From: an uncultured Collinsella sp.
GTDB lineage: Bacteria > Actinomycetota > Coriobacteriia > Coriobacteriales > Coriobacteriaceae
Direction: 5' to 3'
Length of the DNA: 16,506 nt
Assembly: GCA_902496845.1 (NCBI GenBank)
Contig: CABVCJ010000043.1
Span: 1-16,506 of the forward strand
Made by a program: the position numbers and the translations under genes. The notes below the pieces were generated by a model. It made no database searches. It saw only the letters and a program-made list of their open reading frames with translations, and was not told the origin of the DNA. Positions 1 to 7,599 of this stretch are shown here, one piece after another (position 1 is the stretch's first letter; each line of letters opens with the position of its first letter).

Positions 1-38
1 CCGGTGGACGGCACCGAGCCGTCAGCGAAACTGAAGAA
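1..38. other. Unassigned tail upstream of a terminator, probably the 3' end of an upstream transcript
   Basis: Too short to identify. On the plus strand one frame reaches a TGA at 32-34 just before the terminator. Another stays open to a TGA at 73-75, and the third runs on into the coaE frame. Positions 7-12 and 18-23 form a 6-bp inverted repeat (GACGGC/GCCGTC) with a 5-base loop, which could be chance or the end of a structured RNA. In many actinobacteria rpsA lies upstream of coaE, but nothing in these bases confirms that here. Confidence 0.25.
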
Positions 39-68
39 GGGGGAGGCCTCGCGGCCTCCCCCTTTTTG
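39..68 (+). terminator. Intrinsic terminator of the upstream gene
   Basis: A perfect 10-bp GC-rich stem (GGGGGAGGCC at 39-48 with GGCCTCCCCC at 53-62) encloses a 4-base loop and is followed directly by five T residues at 63-67. This is a textbook rho-independent terminator on the plus strand. It separates the upstream transcript from coaE, so coaE probably needs its own promoter in 69-194. Confidence 0.9.
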
Positions 69-135
69 CGTTTGATTGAGAGTTGTAGTACAAGAACTCG
101 CCTTCGTTTAGCTTGTCTTACTGTTTGGCTGTATT

Positions 136-166
136 TTGAGTCCTTCTTTTGTATTTGCGCGATAAT
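136..166 (+). promoter_or_regulatory. Candidate promoter for the coaE operon
   Basis: The stretch between the terminator and coaE is AT-rich (24 G/C of 60 in 121-180). TTGAGT at 136-141 and GATAAT at 161-166 resemble sigma-70 -35 and -10 boxes, but the 19-bp spacer is longer than ideal. A promoter is expected here because a strong terminator lies just upstream. The exact boxes are inference. Confidence 0.3.
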
Positions 167-194
167 AATTCCCATTGGCGTTAGGGAGGACTTG

Positions 195-836
195 ATGTTT
201 ACCGTTTTTATCTTGGGCAATATTGCTTCGGGTAAGTCAACTGCCTGCCGCTATCTCGAATCTCGTGGCGCCATGCTTATCGATTTGGATGAGCTTGCCA
301 AATCGCTGTATGTGCCAGGCTCCGATATCGTCAATGCCATCGCAGAAGAATTCGGTTGGGACATTCTGGACGGGGAGGGCGGCATTCGCCGCAATGTCCT
401 CGCTGCTCGAGCTTTCGCCTCTCCTGATACAGTTGCGCGGCTCAATGGCATCGTCCATCCAGTCCTCATCGAACGGCTGTCTCTGAGGATTCTTGATCCG
501 GTTTGCTGCACGGTTTCGTCCCCCCGTTATCCCTTTGCGGTTGTCGAGGTTTCTGCACCGACTGGTTTTGAGGATGCTTTTGGCCTGGCTGATGAAATTC
601 TGGTTATCAGCGCTCCTTTAGCAGTTCGTCGAGAGCGTGCCATTCATCGTGGTATGGGGTCCTCTGATTTTGATGCTCGCTCTGCATGCCAACCTGATGA
701 GGCTTCGCTTTGCAATCTCGCTACGACGGTAATTGATAATGCCGCAGGCGATAATTCGCTCTTTGAGCAGCTTGACTCATGGCTTGCATGCCACGGGTTT
801 ATAGATACTCCGGATAAGGAGGAGGCCGATGCCTAA
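195..836 (+). CDS. coaE: Dephospho-CoA kinase (divergent CoaE)
   Basis: Phosphorylates the 3'-hydroxyl of dephospho-CoA with ATP, the last step of coenzyme A synthesis in the cytoplasm. The 213-residue product has a P-loop at residues 8-15 (GNIASGKS), the D-L-D motif at 30-32, a G-I-R-R segment near 63-66, the L-x-x-I-V-H-P motif near 83-89, and a C-terminal R/Q-rich lid followed by V-I-D-N. Length is normal for the family. The usual PLLFE-like motif is replaced by S-A-P-T-G-F-E, so this is a divergent member. The ATG at 195 is chosen because AGGGAGGA sits at 183-190; the frame is open back to a TTG at 66 inside the terminator T-tract, which cannot be the start. It overlaps the next gene by 8 bases and is visibly less GC-rich than uvrB or uvrA. 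Confidence 0.88.
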   Translation: MFTVFILGNIASGKSTACRYLESRGAMLIDLDELAKSLYVPGSDIVNAIAEEFGWDILDGEGGIRRNVLAARAFASPDTVARLNGIVHPVLIERLSLRILDPVCCTVSSPRYPFAVVEVSAPTGFEDAFGLADEILVISAPLAVRRERAIHRGMGSSDFDARSACQPDEASLCNLATTVIDNAAGDNSLFEQLDSWLACHGFIDTPDKEEADA

Positions 837-1410
837 GGCACGTTTCTTTACGTGGTATCGCGTGGCGCCACTTGCCGTTGTGTTCGTCTTCGGCCTTATT
901 TCGCTCGTCTACTCGTGTGCCCCTGCCGCTTTCTTTAAGCCGCTGTATCCGATTGACTACGAGGCGTACGTAAAGCAATCGAGCATTTCGCACAATCTTG
1001 ATCCGTATCTGGTGTGTGCCGTCATAAAGTCGGAATCGAATTGGGATCCCGAGGCCGAGTCGAATCAAGGCGCACAGGGCTTGATGCAGCTGATGCCCGA
1101 GACTGCCCAGGATATGATTGCCAAGGGTCTTGTCGATGGTAGCGAGTATTCAGCCGACAGCCTTAACGATCCCGCTACGAACATCGAGTTTGGCTGTGCG
1201 TATCTTTCGTATCTTCTAACGTATTTTAACGGGTCGACTGACAGTGCCATTGCCGCCTATAACGCCGGCATGGGCAATGTCGACGGATGGGCGCAGCAGA
1301 GCACGTCGCTTCATAATGCAATCACCTTTCCCGAGACGCAGGCGTATCTGATTCGTGTCAATAATGCCTGGGTTCGCTACAAGACCCTCTATCCCGATCG
1401 GTTCGTATAG
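829..1410 (+). CDS. Membrane-anchored lytic transglycosylase, Slt/GH23 family
   Basis: Likely cleaves the MurNAc-GlcNAc bond of peptidoglycan with formation of 1,6-anhydroMurNAc, outside the cytoplasmic membrane. The 193-residue product has a hydrophobic segment at about residues 12-30, acting as signal anchor. C30 follows an imperfect lipobox (V-Y-S-C), so lipidation is possible but doubtful. The GH23 core follows: catalytic Glu E69 in I-K-S-E-S-N-W, then G-A-Q-G-L-M-Q-L-M-P at 81-90 and A-Y-N-A-G at 143-147. Short for a full Slt70 protein but typical of single-domain MltC/Slt-like enzymes. The start overlaps the coaE stop (ATGCCTAA) with AAGGAGGAGG just upstream, so translation is probably coupled to coaE. 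Specific substrate preference cannot be read from the sequence. Confidence 0.88.
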   Translation: MPKARFFTWYRVAPLAVVFVFGLISLVYSCAPAAFFKPLYPIDYEAYVKQSSISHNLDPYLVCAVIKSESNWDPEAESNQGAQGLMQLMPETAQDMIAKGLVDGSEYSADSLNDPATNIEFGCAYLSYLLTYFNGSTDSAIAAYNAGMGNVDGWAQQSTSLHNAITFPETQAYLIRVNNAWVRYKTLYPDRFV

Positions 1411-1430
1411 GACTATGCCTGCCGCCTGCG

Positions 1431-1436
1431 TATACT
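1431..1436 (+). promoter_or_regulatory. Possible -10 element ahead of uvrB
   Basis: TATACT at 1431-1436 lies 25 bases before the uvrB ATG in the 51-base gap after the transglycosylase. No good -35 box is visible at the right distance (TTCGTA at 1402-1407 is too far). It might give uvrB an internal promoter in addition to read-through from coaE. I found no convincing LexA box here. Confidence 0.25.
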
Positions 1437-1461
1437 GCAGATATATGAGTTAGGAGTATCC

Positions 1462-3702
1462 ATGGCGGAATTTGAAGTTGAGCGTGTTGGAGGAGAGCTT
1501 AAACGTTTTGGCGTTGAGAGCTCCGAGGTGCCGTTTAAGGTCGTGTCTCCATACGAGCCCGCTGGTTCCCAGCCTAAGGCCATTGAGTCGCTTGTGCAGG
1601 GCGTGAGGGATGGAGATCGCTATCAGGTTTTGCTGGGCGTGACTGGTTCGGGCAAGACCTTCACGATGGCTAAGACTATTGAGGCCCTGGGGAAGCCGAC
1701 GCTGGTTATGGCTCCCAATAAAACGCTTGCCGCTCAGCTCGCGAGCGAGCTCAAGGAATTCTTCCCTGACAACGCCGTGGTCTATTTTGTGTCGTACTAC
1801 GATTACTATCAACCCGAAGCGTATGTGCCGCAAAGCGATACGTATATCGAGAAGGATTCCTCGATTAACGAAGAGGTCGAGATGCTGCGACATCAGGCGA
1901 CTGCATCGCTGCTATCTCGACGCGATGTGATCGTCGTCGCATCGGTCTCGTGTATCTATGGCATTGGCTCTCCCGAGGACTATGCGGGCCTAGCTCCGAA
2001 CGTCGACAAGAAGGTGCCGCTCGAGCGCGATGACTTTATCCATGCACTTATCGACATTCAATATGATCGCAATGACTATGACCTGGCACGCGGCACGTTC
2101 CGCGTGCGCGGCGATGTTGTCGACGTGTATCCGCCCTATGCCGAGCATCCGTTGCGGTTTGAGTTCTTTGGCGACGAGGTCGAGCTGATTGCCGAGATTG
2201 ACGAGGTCACCGGAGAGATGCTGCGTGAGTACGAGGCCATTCCCGTGTGGCCGGCCTCGCACTACGTGACTGAGAAGCCTAAGGTCAAAGCGGCTCTGAA
2301 ATCAATCAGTGAAGAGTGCGAGAAGCGTGTGGCCGAGCTCAAGGCGACTGATAAGCTGCTCGAGGCACAGCGTCTGCAGCAGCGCACCGACTATGATCTT
2401 GAGATGCTCGAGACGATGGGCTTTTGCAACGGCATCGAGAACTACTCGCGTCATCTGGACGGTCGCAAGCCGGGTGAGCCGCCGTTTACCCTGATTGATT
2501 ACTTTCCCAAGGATATGCTCTGCATCATCGATGAGAGCCATGTAACGGTGCCGCAGATCCGCGGCATGCACGAAGGCGACCGCTCGCGTAAGGTCACGCT
2601 GGTGGAGCATGGTTTTCGTCTGCCTTCGGCACTCGATAACCGCCCGCTTCGTTTTGATGAGTTTGAGGCGAGGATTCCCCAGTTCATCTACGTCTCGGCT
2701 ACGCCGGGCGACTATGAGTTGCGCGTGAGTCAAAACGACGTTGAGCAGATCATTCGTCCGACCGGCCTGCTCGACCCCAAGATCGATGTGCGTCCGGTTC
2801 GTGGGCAGATTGACGATCTTGAGGATGAGATTCGCGAGCGCGTTGCCCGCAAGGAGCGCGTACTGGTGACCACGCTCACCAAGCGCATGGCTGAGGACCT
2901 GACCGACCATCTGCTTGATGCCGGCATTAAGGTCAATTACATGCACTCCGATACAGCGACGATGGACCGCGTCGAGATCCTGCGAACGCTGCGCGAGGGA
3001 AAGATTGATGTTCTCGTTGGCATCAACCTGCTCCGCGAGGGTCTGGACCTTCCCGAGGTATCACTGGTGGCAATTCTCGACGCTGACAAGGAAGGCTTCT
3101 TGCGCAACCGCCGTTCGCTGATTCAGACGATTGGCCGTGCGGCCCGTAATGCCGACGGCGAGGTCATCATGTATGCAGACGTTGTGACCGATTCGATGAA
3201 AGAAGCCATCGAGGAGACGCAGCGCCGTCGCGAGATTCAGATGGCATATAACGAAGAGCATGGCATTGTGCCCAAGACGGTCCGCAAGGCCATTAACGAC
3301 ATTTCGAGCTTTATTGCCGAGGCGGAGAAGACCGTTGGCTCCAAGGGGCGTTCGAAGGGCGATTCGTTGGGCCACGGCGCATTCTATACGCCCGATGAAA
3401 ACGGCGGGGGCGCTCCGCCGGAGACGGTGCCGTCTGAGCAGACGCTCGCCGAGCAGCTCAAGGAGCTGCCACATGATGAACTTGTGCGGATCGCTGAGAC
3501 CATGGAGGAAGATATGCGCAATGCTTCTGCCGCCATGGACTTCGAGGAAGCAGCGCGTCTGCGCGATGCAGTCGTTCAGATTAGGGCGATGCTTGAGGGT
3601 GCGACTGAGGACGAGACGATTGAGCGCTTGCGCTCGCAGGCCCGCAAAGGCTCTACGTTCGCTTCGGGCAGAAAACGCCAGGGCGCGCGGTTTAAGAAAT
3701 AA
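1462..3702 (+). CDS. uvrB: UvrABC excinuclease subunit B
   Basis: Damage-verification helicase-like subunit of nucleotide excision repair: UvrA loads it on DNA, it probes the strand with a beta-hairpin, then recruits UvrC for the dual incision. The 746-residue protein shows Walker A at 59-66 (GVTGSGKT), the tyrosine-rich beta-hairpin from about 112 (YYDYYQPEAYVP), the Walker B variant D-E-S-H at 357-360, the helicase C-terminal half with the Q-T-I-G-R-A-A-R motif, and a UVR domain at about 672-706 (F694-E-E-A-A-R-L-R). It is longer than most UvrB proteins because of a glycine-rich linker before the UVR domain and a basic tail of about 40 residues after it. The ATG at 1462 has TAGGAG at 1451-1456. 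It is probably the last gene of the coaE unit and ends one base before a strong terminator stem closes. Confidence 0.98.
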   Translation: MAEFEVERVGGELKRFGVESSEVPFKVVSPYEPAGSQPKAIESLVQGVRDGDRYQVLLGVTGSGKTFTMAKTIEALGKPTLVMAPNKTLAAQLASELKEFFPDNAVVYFVSYYDYYQPEAYVPQSDTYIEKDSSINEEVEMLRHQATASLLSRRDVIVVASVSCIYGIGSPEDYAGLAPNVDKKVPLERDDFIHALIDIQYDRNDYDLARGTFRVRGDVVDVYPPYAEHPLRFEFFGDEVELIAEIDEVTGEMLREYEAIPVWPASHYVTEKPKVKAALKSISEECEKRVAELKATDKLLEAQRLQQRTDYDLEMLETMGFCNGIENYSRHLDGRKPGEPPFTLIDYFPKDMLCIIDESHVTVPQIRGMHEGDRSRKVTLVEHGFRLPSALDNRPLRFDEFEARIPQFIYVSATPGDYELRVSQNDVEQIIRPTGLLDPKIDVRPVRGQIDDLEDEIRERVARKERVLVTTLTKRMAEDLTDHLLDAGIKVNYMHSDTATMDRVEILRTLREGKIDVLVGINLLREGLDLPEVSLVAILDADKEGFLRNRRSLIQTIGRAARNADGEVIMYADVVTDSMKEAIEETQRRREIQMAYNEEHGIVPKTVRKAINDISSFIAEAEKTVGSKGRSKGDSLGHGAFYTPDENGGGAPPETVPSEQTLAEQLKELPHDELVRIAETMEEDMRNASAAMDFEEAARLRDAVVQIRAMLEGATEDETIERLRSQARKGSTFASGRKRQGARFKK

Positions 3703-3748
3703 GGCACGGCCCCCGAGCTCCTCGCTGAGCTCGGGGGCCGTGCCTTTT
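3701..3748. terminator. Bidirectional terminator between convergent uvrB and the FAD dehydrogenase gene
   Basis: A perfect 20-bp inverted repeat (3701-3720 with 3727-3746) surrounds a 6-base loop. TTTT at 3745-3748 serves the plus strand. On the minus strand the bases beyond the stem read TTATTTCTT-like, a T-rich tail. The left arm begins within the uvrB stop codon. One hairpin therefore ends both converging transcripts. Confidence 0.92.
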
Positions 3749-3754
3749 AGCGAG

Positions 3755-5395
3755 CTAGAGATCGGCAATGAGGGCTTTGGCGCAACGGATGCCATCGGTA
3801 GCGGCGCTCATGATTCCGCCGGCATATCCGGCCCCCTCGCCGCAGGGGTAGAGCCCCGGGGTCGATACGGCGTGGCATTCCCGGTCTCGAGTGACAGTGA
3901 CCGGAGAGCTCGAGCGTGTCTCAACACCGGTGAGGACGGCATCGGGATGGTCGTAGCCACGCAGTTTTTTGCCTAGCAAGGGAATTCCCAGACGAAGCGA
4001 CTCGATGATATGTTGCGGCAATGACTCATCGATCGCTGTCCAGGTCACGCCGAGCGGATAGGTGGGCTTTACCTTGCCGCATGTCGTGCTGGCGCGTTCT
4101 GCAAGGAAATCACCGACGAGCTGTGCCGGTGCGTTCCAGTTGGAGCCGCCAAGGCGATAGGCAGCCCGCTCGCAAATGCGCTGGAGTTCTACGCCTGCAA
4201 GAGGATCGTCGCTGGGAAGATCGTCGGGCGTGACGTTAACGAGGAGGGCGGCGTTTGCGTTGCGGCCGGCGCGGGCGTTGAGGCTGGCGCCGTTGACGCA
4301 CAGATGGCCGGGCTCTGAAGAGGCGGCGACAACCTGTCCGCCGGGGCACATGCAAAACGAGAACACGCTGCGGCCGTTGGGGAGATGGGCGACAAGCTTG
4401 TAGGGGGCTGCTCCGAGTGCCGGGTGCCCCGCCGAAGGGCCATATTGGGCACGGTCAATGTCGCGCTGTGGATGCTCGATGCGCACGCCCATGGCAAAGG
4501 TCTTTTGCGCGAGGGCAACGTTATGTTCTTTGAGAAGCTCGAATACGTCGCGGGCGGAATGGCCGCAGGCGAGAATGAGGTGCTTTGTGGCGATTGTCTC
4601 GCTTGTGGTTTCTTGGGGCGGTTGGACATCGACGCCGGTGATGGCGCCAGATCCATCGGTTTGAATATCGACGAGCTTTGTTCGATAGCGGACGGTTCCA
4701 CCGAGCCGCTCGATGCGCTGAGAAATGTTGGTGACGACGGTGGGGAGGATATCGGAGCCAATGTGCGGCTTGGCGTCCCACAGGATGTCGCGAGGCGAGC
4801 CCGCTTCGACGAAGGTCTCAAGAATCAGTCGATGGGCAGGGTTCTTGGTTCCCGTGTTGAGCTTGCCGTCCGAGAAGGTCCCTGCGCCGCCCAGGCCAAA
4901 TTGGATATTGCTTTCGGGGTCGAGGATACGCTCCTTAAGAAAAAGATCAATCGCTTCCGAGCGGCGAAGTGCGGGGTCGCCGCGCTCGATGAGCAAGGGC
5001 TTCAGACCTGCTTCGGCGAGGGTAAGTGCGGCGAAGAGACCGGCGCAACCGGCGCCGACAACGACGGGACGCTCATTGGGTGCATTCGGGATAGGGTTGG
5101 GGAATGAAGGAGCCTCGCCGTCTACCATGCGGATGCGCGAGCGGTCGCGCTCGGCGACGCGGTCGACCACCTCCTGCTCGAGTCGGGAGCTTGTCAGTTC
5201 AACTCGAAAGCTCAAAATAAAATGGACATCTCGCTTTTTACGGGCGTCGATTGACTTGCGATGGAGCTCAATGGCTTTAATCTGGGAATCCTCGCATCGC
5301 AGGGCTCGTTTGACGGCGCGTCTGCCAATAGCAAGGCAGGCGGTTTCGTCGCCGGCCTCATCGAGTGACGCGTGGACTTGGGTGATTTCGATCAT
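3755..5395 (-). CDS. FAD-dependent dehydrogenase, COG2509 type
   Basis: A 546-residue cytoplasmic flavoprotein of the COG2509 group (annotated as FAD-dependent dehydrogenase or NAD(P)/FAD-dependent oxidoreductase); the substrate is unknown. The N-terminal 100 residues carry the family-specific module with R-K-S-I-D-A-R-K-K-R near 46-55. The Rossmann dinucleotide motif is at 114-119 (GAGCAG) with an acidic-Arg end of the second strand near 138. A G-G-A-G-T-F-S-D-G-K-L motif follows near 159-169, then G-V-E-T-R-S-S-S-P-V, and the C-terminal FAD motif L-Y-P-C-G-E-G-A-G-Y-A-G-G. The ATG at 5395 is chosen for AAAGGAG just upstream; the frame is open further upstream but without family similarity. 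It is last in the minus-strand cluster, 79 bases after the BaiN-like gene, with a hairpin in between. Confidence 0.85.
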   Translation of the reverse strand: MIEITQVHASLDEAGDETACLAIGRRAVKRALRCEDSQIKAIELHRKSIDARKKRDVHFILSFRVELTSSRLEQEVVDRVAERDRSRIRMVDGEAPSFPNPIPNAPNERPVVVGAGCAGLFAALTLAEAGLKPLLIERGDPALRRSEAIDLFLKERILDPESNIQFGLGGAGTFSDGKLNTGTKNPAHRLILETFVEAGSPRDILWDAKPHIGSDILPTVVTNISQRIERLGGTVRYRTKLVDIQTDGSGAITGVDVQPPQETTSETIATKHLILACGHSARDVFELLKEHNVALAQKTFAMGVRIEHPQRDIDRAQYGPSAGHPALGAAPYKLVAHLPNGRSVFSFCMCPGGQVVAASSEPGHLCVNGASLNARAGRNANAALLVNVTPDDLPSDDPLAGVELQRICERAAYRLGGSNWNAPAQLVGDFLAERASTTCGKVKPTYPLGVTWTAIDESLPQHIIESLRLGIPLLGKKLRGYDHPDAVLTGVETRSSSPVTVTRDRECHAVSTPGLYPCGEGAGYAGGIMSAATDGIRCAKALIADL

Positions 5396-5414
5396 CGAGG
5401 TCTCCTTTGATGCA

Positions 5415-5446
5415 AGAAAGAGGCCGCCCGGTGTCCCAGACGGCCC
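5415..5446 (-). terminator. Weak terminator or attenuator between the two flavoprotein genes
   Basis: On the minus strand a 7-bp stem (5439-5445 with 5422-5428, one G-U pair) with a 10-base loop is followed by CTCTTTCTTG, an interrupted T-tract. It lies after the BaiN-like stop and just before the ribosome binding site of the COG2509 gene. It could end the upstream transcript partly and lower expression of the last gene. No independent promoter for the last gene is obvious to me. Confidence 0.4.
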
Positions 5447-5474
5447 GAATGCGTTTTGATTATAGACTGCGCGG

Positions 5475-6746
5475 CTATAGGCTGCTTGCAGCGCGAATAC
5501 CCGAGATCCAAGCCCATGCAAGGTTGAAGCCGCCGCAATCGGCATCGATGTCGAGCGCCTCGCCACAGATGTAAAGTGGGGCGTCTGCCGCGTTGCTCAC
5601 GCAGAGGTTGGGAGCTGAGACGCTCTCGATGGGCACGCCGCCGCGCGTGACCTGGGCCGAACGCTCCTCTGTCGTTCCCTCGACGAGCAGCTTAAAGTGC
5701 TTGAGGATTGAGACCAGGTGGATGACGTCGTGCGACCCGGGGTGGCACTGTTCGAATGCGGTGCAGACAACGCGAGAGAACTGCGGGGCGAGCATGCCGT
5801 CGAGCCAGCGGGGGTCGCGGGGTGAAAAGCCGCCGAGCAACTCAACTCGCTGGTTGAGCATATCGAGCAACTCGTCTTTGGAGAGGTCGGGGAAAACGTC
5901 GAGCAGAATCGTGTCGCCGCGCTGGACGCGACGGGAGAGGTTAAAGGCGGCGACGCCCGAAATGCCAAAGGTTCGGAAGAGCACTTCGCCGTCTTCGTGC
6001 CAGAGCTCATTATGATTGCGGGCGAGCGTCAAGCGGGCGCGGACGCGCAGACCGTCCAACGTCTTGAGTGCCGCCCGATCGCCGACGACCGTTGCCGATA
6101 CGGGGCAGAGGATGGGGCGCAGCGAAGTGAGGGGGAGGCTAAACGTATCGGCGATACCGGTGGGGTTGCCACCCGTGGCGATAATTACGGCATGTGCCTC
6201 CAGGGCCTCGTTCTTGCGAGGGACATCGGCGAGCGCTTTCCGAAGCGAGCGGAGCTCCGATTTTCGGTCGTCATGCTTTTTTGCCTTGAGTGCCCGCGCT
6301 GGACGGTCTATTTGGAGTGTCCAGCCTTCGGAAGCTTTGTGCGCCGAGGCAACGTTGGCTCCGCAGATTAAGGTGATACCTAGGCGGTCGCAAACGTTGA
6401 GAAGCGCGTCGCGCACCGATTCTGCGCGAAGGGAGCGCGGGTATAGCCGGCCTTCCTCGGAGGTTGTCATGATGCCCAGCGAGGAGAAGAAACCCATAAG
6501 CTCTTGTTCGGGTTGGGGGCCCATGACAGATTCGACGAATGCGGGGTGGTTATACCGCTGAGGATCAATCGATTCGTTGGAGAGGTTGCAGCGGCCGTTA
6601 CCGGTCGCAAGGAGCTTAAGGCCGCAGGCGACATCGCGCTCAACGATGCAGACGCTTTTGCCAGCACGTGCAGCCGTAATGGCGGCGGCGAGGCCTGAAG
6701 CCCCGCCGCCGATTACCAGGACGTCATAGAAGGCGCTCGTGTTCAC
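5475..6746 (-). CDS. NAD(P)/FAD-dependent oxidoreductase, HI0933/YhiN/BaiN family
   Basis: A 423-residue flavoprotein of the HI0933-like family. BaiN of Clostridium scindens, proposed to act in bile acid 7-dehydroxylation, belongs to the same broad family; most members have no proven substrate, so I do not assign one. Visible signatures are the Rossmann motif at 13-18 (GGGASG), V-E-R-D at 35-38, the family hallmark L-L-A-T-G-N-G-R-C-N-L-S-N at 45-57, an A-T-G-G segment, G-E-V-L-F-R-T-F-G-I-S-G, and the C-terminal I-C-G-E-A-L-D-I-D-A-D-C-G-G-F-N. The start is a GTG placed directly after the TAA of mrp (TAAGTG) and only a weak GAGG-like site precedes it, so it probably depends on translational coupling to mrp. 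The segment after A-T-G-G (N-P-T-G-I-A-D-T-F) departs from the common S-Y-P-x-T-G-S-T-G-D form. Confidence 0.85.
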   Translation of the reverse strand: MNTSAFYDVLVIGGGASGLAAAITAARAGKSVCIVERDVACGLKLLATGNGRCNLSNESIDPQRYNHPAFVESVMGPQPEQELMGFFSSLGIMTTSEEGRLYPRSLRAESVRDALLNVCDRLGITLICGANVASAHKASEGWTLQIDRPARALKAKKHDDRKSELRSLRKALADVPRKNEALEAHAVIIATGGNPTGIADTFSLPLTSLRPILCPVSATVVGDRAALKTLDGLRVRARLTLARNHNELWHEDGEVLFRTFGISGVAAFNLSRRVQRGDTILLDVFPDLSKDELLDMLNQRVELLGGFSPRDPRWLDGMLAPQFSRVVCTAFEQCHPGSHDVIHLVSILKHFKLLVEGTTEERSAQVTRGGVPIESVSAPNLCVSNAADAPLYICGEALDIDADCGGFNLAWAWISGIRAASSL

Positions 6747-7577
6747 TTAGGCCTCGTCGGTCTCGTGCGGGGTAATAGCCTCGACGGCAGAGACTGCCTT
6801 GGGCAACATGCCATCGGGCAGTGCGGTCTCGACCTCGCCCTTATCGCAGGCCTCGGCGAGTGCCGGATTGATGGGAAGCTGGCCCAAGATGTCGAGGTTA
6901 TAGCGTTCTGCGACCTCGGGGAGCTTGCTCTTGCCAAAGACCTCGATCTTCTTGCCGCAGTCGGGACACTCAATATAGCTCATGTTCTCGACAATGCCCA
7001 GAATGGGGACGTTCATCTTCTCGGCCATGTTGACCGCCTTGGCGACAATCATCGAGACCAGATCCTGCGGGCTCGTGACGATGACGATGCCGTCGACGGG
7101 CAACGACTGGAAGACGGTGAGCGCGACATCGCCTGTTCCCGGAGGCATGTCGACCAGCAGGTAGTCGATGGGGCCCCACGAGGTCTCGCTCCAGAACTGC
7201 CTAATGGCGCCTGCGATGACCGGACCGCGCCAAAGGACGGGGTCGGTCTCGTTTTGGAGCAGCAGGTTGGAGCTCATGACCTTGACGCCGTGCTCGGAGA
7301 TTTCGGGCAGCATAAGGTTGCCGAGGGCATGGACGTGGCGTCCGCTCATACCGAACATCTTGGGGATGGAGGGACCGGTGATGTCGGCATCGAGGACGCC
7401 GACCTTGTGGCCGTGACGGGCAAGCTCGGTGGCGATGGCACCGGTGACAAACGACTTGCCGACACCGCCCTTGCCGGAAAGCACGGCGATGACGCGTTTG
7501 ACCTCGGACAGCGTGTTCTCCTCAAATTGCGACGGCGACGTTTGTCCGCCGGCGGCCTGTGCGTGCTCGCAACCCAT
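6747..7577 (-). CDS. mrp: Mrp/ApbC (NBP35-like) iron-sulfur cluster carrier ATPase
   Basis: P-loop ATPase of the ParA/MinD superfamily that is known in relatives to bind a 4Fe-4S cluster at a dimer interface and pass it to apoproteins. The 276-residue product has the deviant Walker A S-G-K-G-G-V-G-K-S at 34-42 with its signature lysine, the D-M-P-P-G-T-G-D switch motif, and the bridging C-P-D-C pair at 204-207. It has no N-terminal DUF59/MIP18 domain; the N-terminus is a short linker with a single Cys at residue 3, unlike the four-Cys N-terminus of NBP35. The ATG at 7577 is chosen for AAAGGAG upstream; the frame is open to 7634 but without a better site. It is directly coupled to the following flavoprotein gene (stop and start adjacent), which suggests, but does not prove, joint function. 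Confidence 0.92.
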   Translation of the reverse strand: MGCEHAQAAGGQTSPSQFEENTLSEVKRVIAVLSGKGGVGKSFVTGAIATELARHGHKVGVLDADITGPSIPKMFGMSGRHVHALGNLMLPEISEHGVKVMSSNLLLQNETDPVLWRGPVIAGAIRQFWSETSWGPIDYLLVDMPPGTGDVALTVFQSLPVDGIVIVTSPQDLVSMIVAKAVNMAEKMNVPILGIVENMSYIECPDCGKKIEVFGKSKLPEVAERYNLDILGQLPINPALAEACDKGEVETALPDGMLPKAVSAVEAITPHETDEA

Positions 7578-7599
7578 GTATGACTCCTTTGTATATGTT

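Noticed and set aside
66..194. N-terminal extension of coaE to the TTG at 66
   Set aside because: The TTG lies in the terminator T-tract, has no ribosome site, and the extra residues do not resemble CoaE. AGGGAGGA at 183-190 points to the ATG at 195.
1393..1410. A possible LexA box before uvrB around GTTCG at 1401-1405
   Set aside because: The matching left half-site is absent (CCCG instead of GAAC), so the site does not qualify.
3260..3976. A plus-strand frame running from the uvrB 3' end through the terminator
   Set aside because: It crosses a strong bidirectional terminator and overlaps both uvrB and the FAD dehydrogenase gene. The product is Arg/Ser-rich and without motifs.
4385..5459. 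Two plus-strand frames of about 240 codons opposite the COG2509 gene
   Set aside because: Both are antisense to a full-length flavoprotein with all its motifs, and show no start signals or similarity of their own.
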